Shown in pieces: positions 11,551-22,540 of a stretch of 64,000 nucleotides of DNA. Positions within the stretch are counted from its first letter, which is position 1; each line of letters opens with the position of its first letter. Under the pieces are notes generated by a model, which worked only from the letters and a program-made list of their open reading frames with translations, did no database searches and was not told the origin of the DNA. Source of the stretch: Brugia malayi (lineage: Eukaryota > Nematoda > Chromadorea > Rhabditida > Onchocercidae); assembly GCF_000002995.4 (NCBI RefSeq), contig NW_025062477.1, forward strand, positions 5,552,649-5,616,648. Reading direction: 5' to 3'. Made by a program: the position numbers and the translations under genes.

Positions 11551-14307
11551 ATGGACGATTTTATACTTCCGGAAGATATCGATGAACAAAACATCGATAA
11601 TATGGATTTGGATGCTCCTGAAGATGGAGTGGTGGTTTCTAATAGAGATGCTCCTGAATTGGAGCAAAGGTCAGAGGGTATGCTTCCGGTTGGTCATTGC
11701 GCTCAAGCTATGGGTGATACACTACAAAAGTATGAAGAAGTAAAGAAGCGCATTGCCGGACTGGATCAATTAGCGATGCAGGCAAGTATATTAAACTATC
11801 CAATTTCTTTTATATGAAAAATTCTTTCGTCAAGATTTTAGTGGACTTCAGATTTTTTCATTACTAAAATGAAAACAGAATGGTATGCATTTAAAAGGGA
11901 AAAATCTTTTCACTGGCAGTCGACAGTGATGATTTTAAACTTAAACTTAAATATACCCCTCTTCCTACCTCCTTCATCAAGATGCTGAAATGAATAACAA
12001 AATTGACTTCTGCCTAAACTATTTGTTCCAGCTATCATTTGGAATGCGTTTACAAGCTGAGATGGACAAATGCGCTACAGAGAGGAGGAATTTCCCATTA
12101 AATATTACTCTGAAAGTATCAGCATTCCTGTCATTTGATATTCTACAACATAAGCTTACCATTACTTTATCTAACTCTACCGCTCTATACCTAACTTTAT
12201 TATATAATGATCTTTTTTTCTCTCTCTATAGTGAAATTTATTTTAAGTAGTACTTGACAAAATCTTAAACCAAATATGAAATACACAGTTACAGATATAT
12301 TTAATTGTAATATATAACCCTTATTGTTATAATCGATATACATTGAAAAATAATTGATATTCTACAACATAAGCTTATCTATTAAAAAAATATAAAAGAA
12401 ATATTAAAAAAAATAATACGTACACATACATTCATATATTTATATATTACAACTGTTAATTTAAGTACATGTTTCTTATTTAGTTTTTTTTTTCTTTCTC
12501 CAAATTACAAAACGCATAGATTTCAGAGACAAAAATTGACTTCTGGCACGTCGCTGCTAATAATTCAATTGCAAAACAGTTCACCATTTGAAATGACTGA
12601 ATGGCACTTAGCTCTGACTACTTCATCTTATCAAATGACAAATATTGAGCGAAAAGGTTTGTTTATAATAGAGTTTTTTAAAAATAAAAAATAAGCAACG
12701 AATGGATGGAGATGATAATGATGATATTTACATCTTTTTATAGATAAAATTTTCACAAAAGTAATAACGATGATGATGATACTATTTCCGTCTTTTTATA
12801 GATAAAATTTTCACAAAAGTAATACCAATCAAACGACTTTCACAACATTCCGAATTTACTTATGAAGTAAGTATTTTAAAGTAAAATATTAGCTTAAGTA
12901 TTAAGCGGTAAGTCTTATTAAAATCTATTTATGTGAAAAATGGAAAAAAAAAAAAGCAAATTTCTTTTCCGAACTGATTTTCTGAAAATTTACTGGAAAC
13001 ATAGCTTTAATAATATAAAGAGAACGGTATTTTAGATCACATTTTAAGCATTCATTCATTTCACATTTGATAATATGAATTCCACATTTTATTCCTCTAT
13101 AAAAACATCTTCATAATGATATTAATATCCAATAATTTTTGAAATCAGTCGATATTTTGAGCATATTGAAATGTGTTTCTTGAAAACACATAAAGAATTT
13201 TCGTTCTTTACAAGACTGGGCTTGGAAAATATGCCAGCAGTTAGTAGTAGTGAAAGATATCGGTGCTACCTGATTATTGTGTATATATTATGCTTTGCAG
13301 GTATTTTGCACCCGTAATTTGCCAATATCACTATTCTTTCGAGTGCATTTATTTAAATGTATCCATTTTTCCGGAAACAGAGAACCTCGTGCTTTTCGAA
13401 TTGCTCTTGAACCAATTTATTTAACTCACTGGGATACGATTACTATAACTGAAGTACTGGAAAGTACAATTACTCGAATGGTTCAATATGCAAGAATCGA
13501 TGAGGTTAGTGCAAATGACTGAGAATTAAGGAATTTCCAAAACAATTTATTCTTTCGCTAAAAGACGTGGTATTCCATGTTGGAGGGAAAGATGACAGGT
13601 AAGAGAATTAAGTTGATATAACATATCCAGTATATACAAACTCTATAATTTCTGTTTCGATTATATTTTAGGAGCAAAAAATTACACTACCCGAAGCTTT
13701 GGTGTATTTACTTTGTAATGAAAAACAAACGGAAACAGCGCTTCTCGGTTGGATCATCGATAAAGTTATTGATGGATGTGATAGTGTGAACTGTGTGATA
13801 TTAGATGATGCGAATGTTCGTTGGCCGTTCACATTACAAGTTAAAAAACGAGGGTTGAATTATGATGTAATATTAAAAATGAAGGATGCAAAGATGCGTT
13901 GCACTTTGATTGATGAGTTGAAGATAAGGATTTTAGTAAGCTTTTTTTTTTTTTGATTGATATCTATTCACTGTCTAATTAACTAACTGAGTAATCTATT
14001 GATTGAATGGCTAATTAGTTGCTTCCAATCGTTGTTTTGTTAAGAATTTCTCAATCATTTTAATAGGAAAAATTAAACAGATCATACAGATAATATTTGA
14101 TTACCTTTTCCAAACAATGAAGGTAATCAAACTTCACTAGTTAAAATTTCACTTTAAATTTGGAGTGTAACCATCAAGGAATCATTTCAGATCCGAATGC
14201 GATATATTTGGAAAGAGTTAAAAGAAAAGGAAGACTGCGAATTACTTGTAGATAACAAATCACTGTCTGACTGTTTCATTTCTCTTATTGCTAAATATAA
14301 GCGTTGA
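11551..14307 (+). CDS. Unrecognised 364-residue protein, acidic N-terminus, coiled coil, C-terminal mixed fold, 7 exons
   Basis: I do not recognise this family. Exons that join in frame: 11551-11781, 12032-12115, 12527-12656, 12802-12866, 13301-13504, 13672-13935 and 14191-14307. The first about 40 residues are acidic (MDDFILPEDIDEQNIDNMD). Residues about 55-105 form a likely coiled coil (QKYEEVKKRIAGLDQLAMQ and RLQAEMDKCATERR). Residues about 106-220 alternate hydrophobics as in a beta sandwich (SLLIIQLQNSSPFEMTEWHL; VFCTRNLPISLFFRV). The C-terminal 140 residues look mixed alpha/beta, ending in basic helices (RYIWKELKEKE). No signal peptide or membrane segment is evident. Intron 1 appears to use a GC donor (CAG|GCAAGT). 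The acceptor of exon 4 has been tandemly duplicated. Coding status is supported by seven consistent phases, not by homology. Confidence 0.8.
11782..12031 (+). other. Probable GC-AG intron in the unknown gene
   Basis: Exon 1 ends CAG at 11781 and the intron begins GCAAGT, the textbook strong GC donor context; it ends TTGTTCCAG at 12031. The only nearby GT (11786) would leave phase 1 and run into a stop nine codons into exon 2. The GC donor keeps frame. Confidence 0.75.
12711..12824 (+). repeat. 58-bp tandem duplication spanning a 3' splice site
   Basis: A 34-bp block is exactly repeated at 12733-12766 and 12791-12824, period 58, flanked by GATGAT-rich sequence. Each copy contains TTTTTATAG followed by the first 17 exon bases and GTAATA. 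Only the second copy leads into an open frame; reading on from the first copy meets TAA after about 20 codons. The first copy could instead act as a 17-nt pseudo-exon, as it is followed by GTAATA. Confidence 0.85.
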
Positions 14308-14340
14308 CAAGTTTAATTAGTGAGTGAAGCTTATCAACGC
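14301..14340 (+). promoter_or_regulatory. Stem-loop overlapping the stop codon of the unknown gene
   Basis: GCGTTGACAAG (14301-14311) pairs with CTTATCAACGC (14330-14340) with one G-T type mismatch, around an 18-nt loop. The stop TGA (14305-14307) lies inside the left arm. An AT microsatellite (about 14342-14362) and an AATAAA (about 14369) follow, so this marks the 3' end of the transcript. Confidence 0.5.
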
Positions 14341-15111
14341 TGTATATATATATATATATATATCATTAATAAAGGCGTTTACATCTCATATTTGATCGCC
14401 GATTTCAGTAAGATAACAGGTAATATAGGTAATGTTATCTATAACTAATAAAGACGAGTGCTAATTCCACTTCTCTGATAATTAGCTTATGCTAATAGGC
14501 ATTTTATTTCTTTCATTCCAGATAACACAAAATTTTCCGTCAACTTATATATTCATTATGATTTCATAAAAACTTAGTTCGCGACATTCTTAAATTTAAG
14601 TTTGAAAATGGGAGAATAAAAAGGGATTTTATGCCGTAAAAAATTGTCCAACAAGAAAAACTGCTTATCGATTGACTTATCGTACCCTAACATATGAATA
14701 TCGATGATCGATGATGGGACATAATGATGTCATAGAGGACAATCATCGTTATTAAATTAAATGTCATTCAGGGCGACTTTTTACGTTTGAGCTTGGCCGG
14801 TGTTAGCAGAAGTTTAAATTTGTGTGTTAAATGTCTGGAAGTTTACTTTGAATATAAATGTTTTATTTGTAATTCTGTCTGATGTGTATGGTTATGCATA
14901 AAAATGCTACTAAATGACTAGATTTATGTTATGTTTAATTGTGTTTTCTTGTGGAATTCAGATTTTTGTCTCTTTTTAACGTGTAAACTTAAATTAACTA
15001 AATTAGACAAATTTTACATATGATCGATAAAACTAATTCTTCGGTTTTAACATGTTTGGTTATGCTATTTAAACGACTCGAATTTTGTTTGCAGGTATTT
15101 GCCATTCAAAA
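14308..15111. other. Intergenic between the unknown gene and IMP3
   Basis: About 0.8 kb, AT-rich. It has an (AT)n run at about 14342-14362, and a TTTTGTTTGCAG acceptor ending at about 15094, 17 nt before the IMP3 ATG. The spacing is compatible with an operon-like arrangement. No coding sequence is seen. Confidence 0.5.
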
Positions 15112-16219
15112 ATGGTGCGTAAGTTAAAATTTCACGAGAAGAAATTGCTAAAAAAGGTTGACTTCATTTCATGGGAGCTAGATAATAATATACATGAGGC
15201 GAAAATCTTGCGAAAATATTATATCAAAAAGCGACAGCATTACTCGGTATACAATACATTAGCAGCTAATGTAAGTTTGTACTTATTGTAGTACAGTTTT
15301 GTTTTTTAAAACAAGTCGATAAGAATGAAAAATTTACTCTTTCGAGTTCCTTCTAGACTTAATATCATTTCTGTGACGAGAAAATGAAAATACGACTTGC
15401 AGCGGGAAAATGTTATAGAAGGATTACGTAACGTTAGGGATCAGGTGGTTCGGGAGGTTTTTATGCTTCCACAAAAGAGTAATTCGCAGTAAATGTAACG
15501 AAATGCGATGGTTGTATAATCTCCTTATATACTAAGGCTGTATAATCTCCTTTTGGCAAGGCTTGAACTACATGTTAATGATATATTTACTAATATAGCA
15601 CTAGTAATTTTTGCTGTAATATTGTCTGTAGATTCGAGAAATTGCACTGAAGTTAAAAGAATTGCCACTGAATGATCCGTTTCGTTTGAAAACAGTTCGA
15701 GAATTTTTGGAAAAACTGTATGCCGTCGGACTGATACCCACTGCCGACACACTGGAACGTGCTAGTAAAATTTCCGCTTCTTCATTTTGTAGGCGACGAT
15801 TACCGGTATGTTATGATTTTCATTTTATCGCATTAAAAAAAGAAAATAAGTGGATCTATGACAAGAATTATGTTTTTTTTTTTTTTTTTTTTTTTTTGAG
15901 ATATTTTATATGTTTCATAAATGCCAAAAGAACTTTGAAATGCATTCAGGATTCCTTGTTTTCAACAGGTTTTTTTTTTTTTCATTCACTTTTGTCATTG
16001 TTGCAGGTGGTGATGAAGCGTCTAGAAATGGCGGAAACTGTACGGAATGCCAGCGATCTTGTGGAACAAGGGCATGTGCGTGTAGGAATAGAATTAGTAA
16101 CTGATCCTGCATTTCTGGTTACTCGGAATTTGCAGGATTGTATTACATGGACAAAAGACTCAAAAATCCGGAAGCATATTCTCAACTATAATAATGAACG
16201 TGATGATTTTTTGTTGTAG
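15112..16219 (+). CDS. IMP3: IMP3, U3 small nucleolar ribonucleoprotein, 3 exons
   Basis: Exons 15112-15270, 15632-15805 and 16007-16219 give 181 residues (human 184). The start MVRKLKFHEKKLLKKVDF is the invariant family N-terminus. It continues with EAKILRKYYIKKR, then LEKLYAVGLIP, ASSFCRRRLPVV, the S4-type RNA-binding motif EQGHVRVGIELVTDPAFLVTR, and the tail KHILNYNNERDDFLL. IMP3 bridges U3 snoRNA to the pre-rRNA in the small-subunit processome, in the nucleolus, for 18S rRNA maturation. An acceptor 17 nt before the ATG and no upstream exon suggest trans-splicing. Intron 1 contains a possible alternative terminal exon (15403-15492). Intron 2 holds long T runs. Confidence 0.97.
15403..15492 (+). 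other. Possible alternative terminal exon in IMP3 intron 1
   Basis: A good acceptor (GACTTGCAG) opens a frame in the phase left by exon 1 (phase 0). It encodes RENVIEGLRNVRDQVVREVF plus nine residues, then TAA. Using it would give a truncated IMP3 of about 82 residues without the S4 domain. The codons look less AT-biased than intron around them, but I see no homology and no clear polyadenylation signal. Confidence 0.25.
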
Positions 16220-17314
16220 TTTTTGTCTTTTTAATCTTATTATAATGATCATTGGCTTTTTCCTTTCAAAATTTTAATGGTCTTTTAAGCATTCAGATGA
16301 CAGTATGGTATGTAGTGTTTATCCATTTATTTGTTATTTGGTGGGTTCGGTTGATGAAGCATTAGCATGCTGGATGTTAATCTTTTGGTTTTCTAGTTTG
16401 CTTCTGATATATTAATTAGCTTATAACGACTGAATGTTGTGCTACTTGAATATATCACGCGTTGTTTTGCATATTTTATAGTTTTTCTGCAAGAGGAAAA
16501 CTTGTTTAAGACATTACGTGAAAAGATTATGAAAGTTTTGTACTGTTACTAAATTGTCGATGATTCTAATATGACTCTAATCATTCAAATGCAGGTGACT
16601 TTCTGTCTGCACTTCTGGAAATACAATATTTCTCGCTGTGTAGCAACATTCTACTAAATGTATGTTGAAAATGGATTTTTTTTTTTTAAGTTAAACTTCA
16701 GAGGTGATGTTGTCTTAGATATGTTTGGTGATTTGTCCCAGTTTTGATAACTTTATACAATTGTTTTATTGTATATATACATAATGTGAAGACAAAGTAA
16801 AAAAAAAAAAAACATTTCCATGATGAGATTCTTATATTTTTTATGCCTTTTTTCACTGACATACCAAACGGATACGTCAGTGAAAAGTAGGTTTTACAGT
16901 GGGCTGTATTGGTACATTTTTTTATTCTGTTTAGTTCCATTCCAGATGCTAGCCTCGGGAAGCGACAGTCTAGTTAATCTGCAAACAATAATTTCATTTA
17001 AACAGCTAAGCAATAACAATGAAGCCATAGCCGTAATGTAAACATTCATGTGATAATTTTTTGAAATTCCAAATAAAGGGGAAAACAACACAAGCAGTTA
17101 GTAGAGTATCCTATTTTGTCATTACTAAGTTAATTGGGATTGTATGTATGGTCACTTGCTTCCCGGATTTGCTATCTCTGTATACCAAGCACTTTACTTC
17201 GTCCAGAAAGAACTCATAAAATTAAATGCCAAATTATTTTGTTCAATCGAATAGTTTTTTTAGGATAAAAATTGAAATTTAATTTCAAATGCAAATTTTG
17301 TTCAAACATTTTCT
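16220..17314. other. Convergent intergenic region, IMP3 to the BMPER-like gene
   Basis: About 1.1 kb between the 3' ends of two converging genes, AT-rich. It holds one candidate small secreted ORF (from 16820, plus strand), described separately. Otherwise I see nothing. Confidence 0.5.
16820..17041 (+). CDS. Doubtful small ORF with a signal-peptide-like start
   Basis: The frame starts MMRFLYFLCLFSLTYQTDTS, which resembles a signal peptide with a basic n-region and hydrophobic core. Unspliced it reads 73 residues to a TAA at 17039. A GTAGGT donor (16887) and a TTCCATTCCAG acceptor (ending 16945) would instead give a 32-residue product ending NASLGKRQSS, with a dibasic KR preceded by Gly. There is no homology and it lies between two converging genes. 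Chance is a serious alternative. Confidence 0.2.
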   Translation: MMRFLYFLCLFSLTYQTDTSVKSRFYSGLYWYIFLFCLVPFQMLASGSDSLVNLQTIISFKQLSNNNEAIAVM

Positions 17315-20300
17315 TTATGCAAGCCTTACATAATTAAGATCATTTCTTTTTGTTTGATGTTGTCTGCATGAAATATCATAGGCCCACGATCGGGCAAAAT
17401 GTGATATGGACTGATTTGATGAACTTGCATAACGAGATGTCAGATCATCATTGGGATCACCGTTGAAATTACCACATAAGCCGCAAACCTAGAATGTGGT
17501 AATTTTAGATCTTTTGTCACTTTTATGTTTAATTTCTTCCTTCTGATTATATTACACTTGCACTCTTACTATATTGCAATGGATGAAATAATATTTAAAT
17601 TAAATATCCTACTAAAATGTACCGTTCGAAATATCTGAATACCAATAAATATCTTTCAGTTATATGAGAAATTAGATTTAATCAAGATATATTTTATCTT
17701 TAATAATAAGAAAATATCGAATTATAATGATTGATTTTAGAATAAATTATAATGGAAAACAAAAATGCTTACCTTGGATTGATGTCGTCTGGTGAGGATA
17801 ATTTCAATAAATGATTTCCCATCCCAAATTACTTTCAAACCGATCAATTTAAATGAAACGATAATATGTCCGGTGGTAGGATCTTCAAAAGCTCGGTATT
17901 CTGGCCAATCACTATAGCGGACGTGTGGTATGCTAATTATATTTGTACGTTCACGTATAACCTTTAAAAAAAAAAGTGTTTGTGGTTTAACATACATTTT
18001 TTCAAATATATATTTTCAAATAATTCTAAATCTGCTCCTATTATTTTTATATTTTTCCAATGATAAATTTATTTAAAAATTTATAACCTTTTTTGGTAAT
18101 AAATGTATCGTAAAGAAAGTTCCGTTGAAAAGTGAAATGTAAATAATTACACGTCGTGTCCACATTAATGCTGCTTTTCCACTATTTATACCAATTATCT
18201 TGAACTGTGGATCAATCCTTTAAATAAAATAAAACTTTGATATGTTTTAATTTGATGATTTATTACTAATTCTTTTTTTTTGTTATAATTAAATTAATTG
18301 TGAATACTTTACAACTTTATCATAAACTAAATTTAATACCCATTTTGTGAGCATTCTTGCGCAAGAATGTAGTTGCATGTTCCGTGAAATGAATAACCAA
18401 ATTTGTCAAATGTTAAATATCGCAAATCACCAAATATAATACATGAACTTTCCTCTGTAAATAAAAATAAAAAATAAGTTTCATAAAAGAATGGTCTTTC
18501 GATTTATTAAATTACTATTTATCATTTAGAATCACTGATCCAAAATTAGCATGACATTAATATTATTATGATAAAAAAAATTTCAAAGATTATACAAAAC
18601 ATCTTGTAGGTTAAAAAAAGATTAATTTAAATATGTCATTTATTTTTATGAGCTAAATAATAAAAGGTAAACGTTTCAAACTAAATTTTCAAATATGAAT
18701 TTTTCCATAGCACATAATAAACTATTCCTAGAATATTACTAGTTAATTTTTCAAGTTTTATTCTCTTCTTTTTTAAGGAAGAAAAAAAAAAAAACAGAAA
18801 GTCATTGGTTCATTTTCTCTTTTCGAATTAATTTATATAAATTAAGCATTACTATGATAATTGTTATACTTATCACCTATAACATAACATACATATGTAT
18901 ATTTACTTAGCTCACATTGGTGACAGCATGATCCATTCACTTTTTTAAAACGTCGTCCTTGGGGACACTTTCCTTTCCATTGACAATCTATTTTTTTACA
19001 TTTTATATATCCATTAATGCATATGCAATTAAGACAATTACTATCCAATGTCCATTTTGTACCATGCTGAAATATTGAAATATTCATTAATTAGTTTTAT
19101 ACTTTTTTTTTAATATAAAATATATGCTTTTGTGTTTTTTCTGATCAATTGATTGGTTGATTGAGTGATTAGCTGACTGATTGATTAATTGATTATGTTT
19201 CTACATTGAAATTGATCAGTAATATTTTGTGAGAAGAAAACTCATGCTAAATTTTGTAATGTATGCTTATTTGATGATCAATTGATGATTTGTTGTTCAT
19301 TATATTAGATCTGATAACTAATGGCTAATTAATTAACTAATTAATTGAATGACCACTTCAGATAACCTACCTCCACTAGCATTTCATTTCCGTTAATATC
19401 CATTCCTTTGCATGGATTTTTTTTTCGATAGCAAAATGGACAACAAACATTAGGTTTATAAAATATGTGCGTCATATCACATTCTTTCAGTGGACAAACA
19501 AATCTAGAAATGTGCGAAAACTAGAATGTGAAGTATGTAGAAAAAACTAATATTTGAACAGTAAAATTAAAAGGAATTAAAATAATATTTAAATGGCATT
19601 AAAAATTTCAAGAAAATATTAAATATACTTTCAGATTTGTATGTTGAATGAAATTTGAATAAAATTAGAACCTTCTACAAATAATTCCACCTGGTTGACA
19701 AGAGCAACGTGAGCATGAATCTATGCGAAATGTATTGTGCACTTGATAGTGTTGTCCACGAAAGAAGCAATGTGAACCATTTGATACTGCTAGATTTGAA
19801 TCTTTCGAAATAACTGTATGATTTTTACATTCCGGACAACACCTGAAAAAAACAAAAAAAACAAAGAAACAAATTACAATTTAGTTAATACAATAATCGA
19901 ATTGTAAATGACACAAACATAACATACAGTGATAACATACTGATAGCTTAGTATTACTTAGTTTTGCTATGGCGTTAATTTCTTTTTTAGGTGAGATAAA
20001 AATTTTGCTTGAAAAAAAATGAAAAAATGCCTTTTTGGATGTTTCGTATGTTGTGATAGTGGACAGTTCAATACAGGACAAGTAAAGCGATAACAGTGGT
20101 ACCATCGATTTAATACCAGGTCACATCGAACACATTGATCATTAGCTTCTATTGGTTTTAAGCATAATTCACAGCAAAATCCAGCTAATAAACGTCCATT
20201 TGAGCAATTTGATACACACTGAATCCGCCAACTTGTTATAACACCAGCCTAGCTTGTATGTTCATTATTATTGTTATTATTATTATTACTATTATTTGTT

Positions 20301-21605
20301 ATTATTAATAATAATATTAATATAATATAAAATGTGAAATGATTAGTAATTAATATTGGTTAGAAAGAAGAAAGAGTAAAAGGAAAAAGGAAAAAATAAA
20401 AGAATGAAATGTGACAATTTAAGTAGTTATCACTTCACAACAAAGGATCAGATTAAATCATTGGAGTATTAATTAATTAATGCTTCAATTTTAATTACTT
20501 TCCAAAAAAGAAAAAAAAACGGTGAAAATGAGTTACTTTGCATGAGATTTGTGTGCACACATCTTGCATACTCATCCAAATTTGATTATTATTTCGTTTA
20601 ATACCCAAATGAATGCAATGTAAACATTTCATACAACAGGTGTTATTATTACGATTCCACACTGTTGGACAATTCGTTAATGATTCACATTTCTCTAATA
20701 TGCATGTTATTATACCATTCTAAAAATAATTGAAATTAGTAAATTAATAAAATTTTTAGTAAAATTTAAAAATAGCTGAAACCGATAAATTTTTTATGAC
20801 CTGAATGATTAATCCTATCTGAATGGTACTCTTCAATTAAATTTTGTAAAAAATTTGAAAAGTTTCTACAATATTCTATGTATATTAAGAATATGAATAA
20901 TTTGTATTAGTTTTAGTTTTGAGCAAGTATTTTTCTATATATATATATATATAGAAAAATACTTTTTATCATTTATTTGGACTGATCGGAAATAATTCTC
21001 ACAAATGATTACTGTCATTCTTACATTACAAATGAAATGTTTTCAAAATGAATCTCTTGAAAGATTCAGTAACATTATGGAATGATAAGTGATAAATCAA
21101 AACTGATAATTCAAACTAGTAATTTAAATTGTCCAGTAAAGTAAATGAATAACGCCAACCTTACATATGCAATGATAACAAGGTGACGTAACTAAACCAC
21201 GTGTTACGTCCGCCAAATTGATTTTAGCACCTTCTTTTGTACATGGTATTCCTGAATTGAAATTAATTAGTAAATAGCATGATGATAATAATATATATAA
21301 TTAACTAAGTACTTTAACTTAACTGTAATGCGAAGTAAGGAAGAAAGAATACTATGAAATGAAGTTTTTTTTTTTTAAAAAAAAAGAAATTCGATGATAT
21401 AAAATTTCCCATTTTAAATTATTTCAATATCTATTAGCAATACAGATACAAAATTTTCTTTTTATAATTATAAAAAAAAAAACTTTTAAAAGACAGAAAA
21501 ATGGAAAAAAGGTTCACCTTGACCAATAAGTTGACTATTTACTTGTATCAATTGGAATATTAATGTGAAAATAAGAGTAATAGAGTATACACTTATGCAA
21601 ATCAT
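17315..21605 (-). CDS. Crossveinless-2/BMPER-like secreted protein, 5 VWC plus VWD, 11 exons
   Basis: Exons (minus): 21605-21518, 21251-21160, 20719-20537, 20248-20031, 19842-19672, 19503-19371, 19066-18907, 18454-18340, 18217-18088, 17961-17773 and 17488-17315, about 550 residues. Exon 1 is a signal peptide (MICISVYSITLIFTLIFQLI). Residues about 30-348 hold five VWC modules, each closing with a CC.xC pattern (CCMKC, CCELC, CCPEC, CCPFC, CCHQC). Residues about 353-530 form a VWD domain, from CIIFGDLRYLTFD to VCGLCGNFNGDPNDDLTSRY. This VWC5-VWD order is that of BMPER/CV-2, which binds BMPs outside the cell. Two oddities: GDPH at the usual autocleavage site reads GDLR, and the protein stops about 20 residues after RSWAYDISC with no TIL domain. 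The exon 4 donor is discussed separately. Confidence 0.85.
19843..20030 (-). other. Probable second GC-AG intron, in the BMPER-like gene
   Basis: On the minus strand, AAAAAG|GCATTT as donor joins exon 4 to exon 5 in frame and yields TCPVLNCP...KRCCPEC, the expected VWC cysteine spacing. A GT donor at 20102 (GATG|GTACCA) also keeps frame but would remove three cysteines of that module. Domain logic favours the GC site; the donor context is weaker than for the other GC intron. Confidence 0.5.
20926..20963. repeat. Perfect 38-bp palindrome with (AT)n core
   Basis: Arms AGTATTTTTCTATATATAT (20926-20944) and its exact reverse complement (20945-20963), no spacer. It sits in an intron of the BMPER-like gene. 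The core is an AT microsatellite, but the outer AGTATTTTTC/GAAAAATACT match extends beyond it. It could extrude as a cruciform. Confidence 0.85.
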
Positions 21606-22540
21606 ACATGAATGAAAATTGATAAGTGAGAAGCGGTGAATGGTAAATTATCAAAGATAATTAAATGTCTCATTTATTTGATCAATTTTCATTTTATTAT
21701 CATAATCAATCGAAGTATAACAACATTTTTTCCTCTTTCCTTCTTTTTCTTACTTATCACCAATGATAAGGCACTGTAAAATATAATGAAAGTGTATTTC
21801 ATTAAAGATAAGCTTATCAAAAATGCTATTTAATTTTAATTTATAAATTCAAACCTTTCTTTTTTTAGTTAGTTTTACTAATATTAATAAGTAATATTAA
21901 TATCAATAAGTTGTTAATATAAAATCTAATAATAAATTAGTACTAATTTAATAATAATAATAAATTAGCTATAAATAATAATAATAAATTAGTACTAATT
22001 ATATGAATAAGTGGTGCTTTTTTTTTGCTAATTAATTAATGATTTGATGAAATAACGAAGATTTATCCAATATAACGAGAAACAAATGAATAAAATTTAG
22101 AGAAGAAATAACTTTCATATTTTGTAATAATTACTGTTAATTATTAAGCTTGTTATGCTATATATTCAGCAATTACTTTTACTTTACAAATTCAAAAGTG
22201 ATTTTCTCCTTATTTTGAAAAAGTTGAAACTTCTATTTAAGCATTTTTGAAAGCATTAAATGGTAGAAAGAATATATATTATCAAAATAAATAGTAATGA
22301 GTACAGAACTACATGATATTAAAAAGGAAAAGTAATGAATAACTAATATAATTAAAGATATTATTGAAAATGGGTGCGAAGTAATATTTTGTGAAATGAA
22401 AAAATTCGATTTTCGAAGCTTTTTTTCTCTTCTTATTCTTAAAAAATATATAAATAACAGATTGTTTGTAAATAACAAAAATGCAAAAATGTTTATCAAT
22501 TATTTACAAATACTTATCAATCCAGTGAATATAATCATCA
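21606..22540. other. Intergenic, bbs-9 3' end to the BMPER-like start
   Basis: About 0.93 kb of very AT-rich sequence with TAATAATAA-type simple repeats near 21890-22000. It should contain the bbs-9 3' UTR and the promoter of the BMPER-like gene, both on the minus strand. No convincing motif or coding sequence is seen. Confidence 0.45.

Noticed and set aside
16894..17091. Minus-strand open frame with a hydrophobic stretch
   Set aside because: It is the complement of the doubtful 16820 ORF and has no splice link to the BMPER-like gene.
19141..19200. Series of GATTGATT/GATTAATTGATT units that looks repeat-like
   Set aside because: Low-complexity intron sequence without a stable unit length. 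There is no sign of a CRISPR-like array or mobile element.
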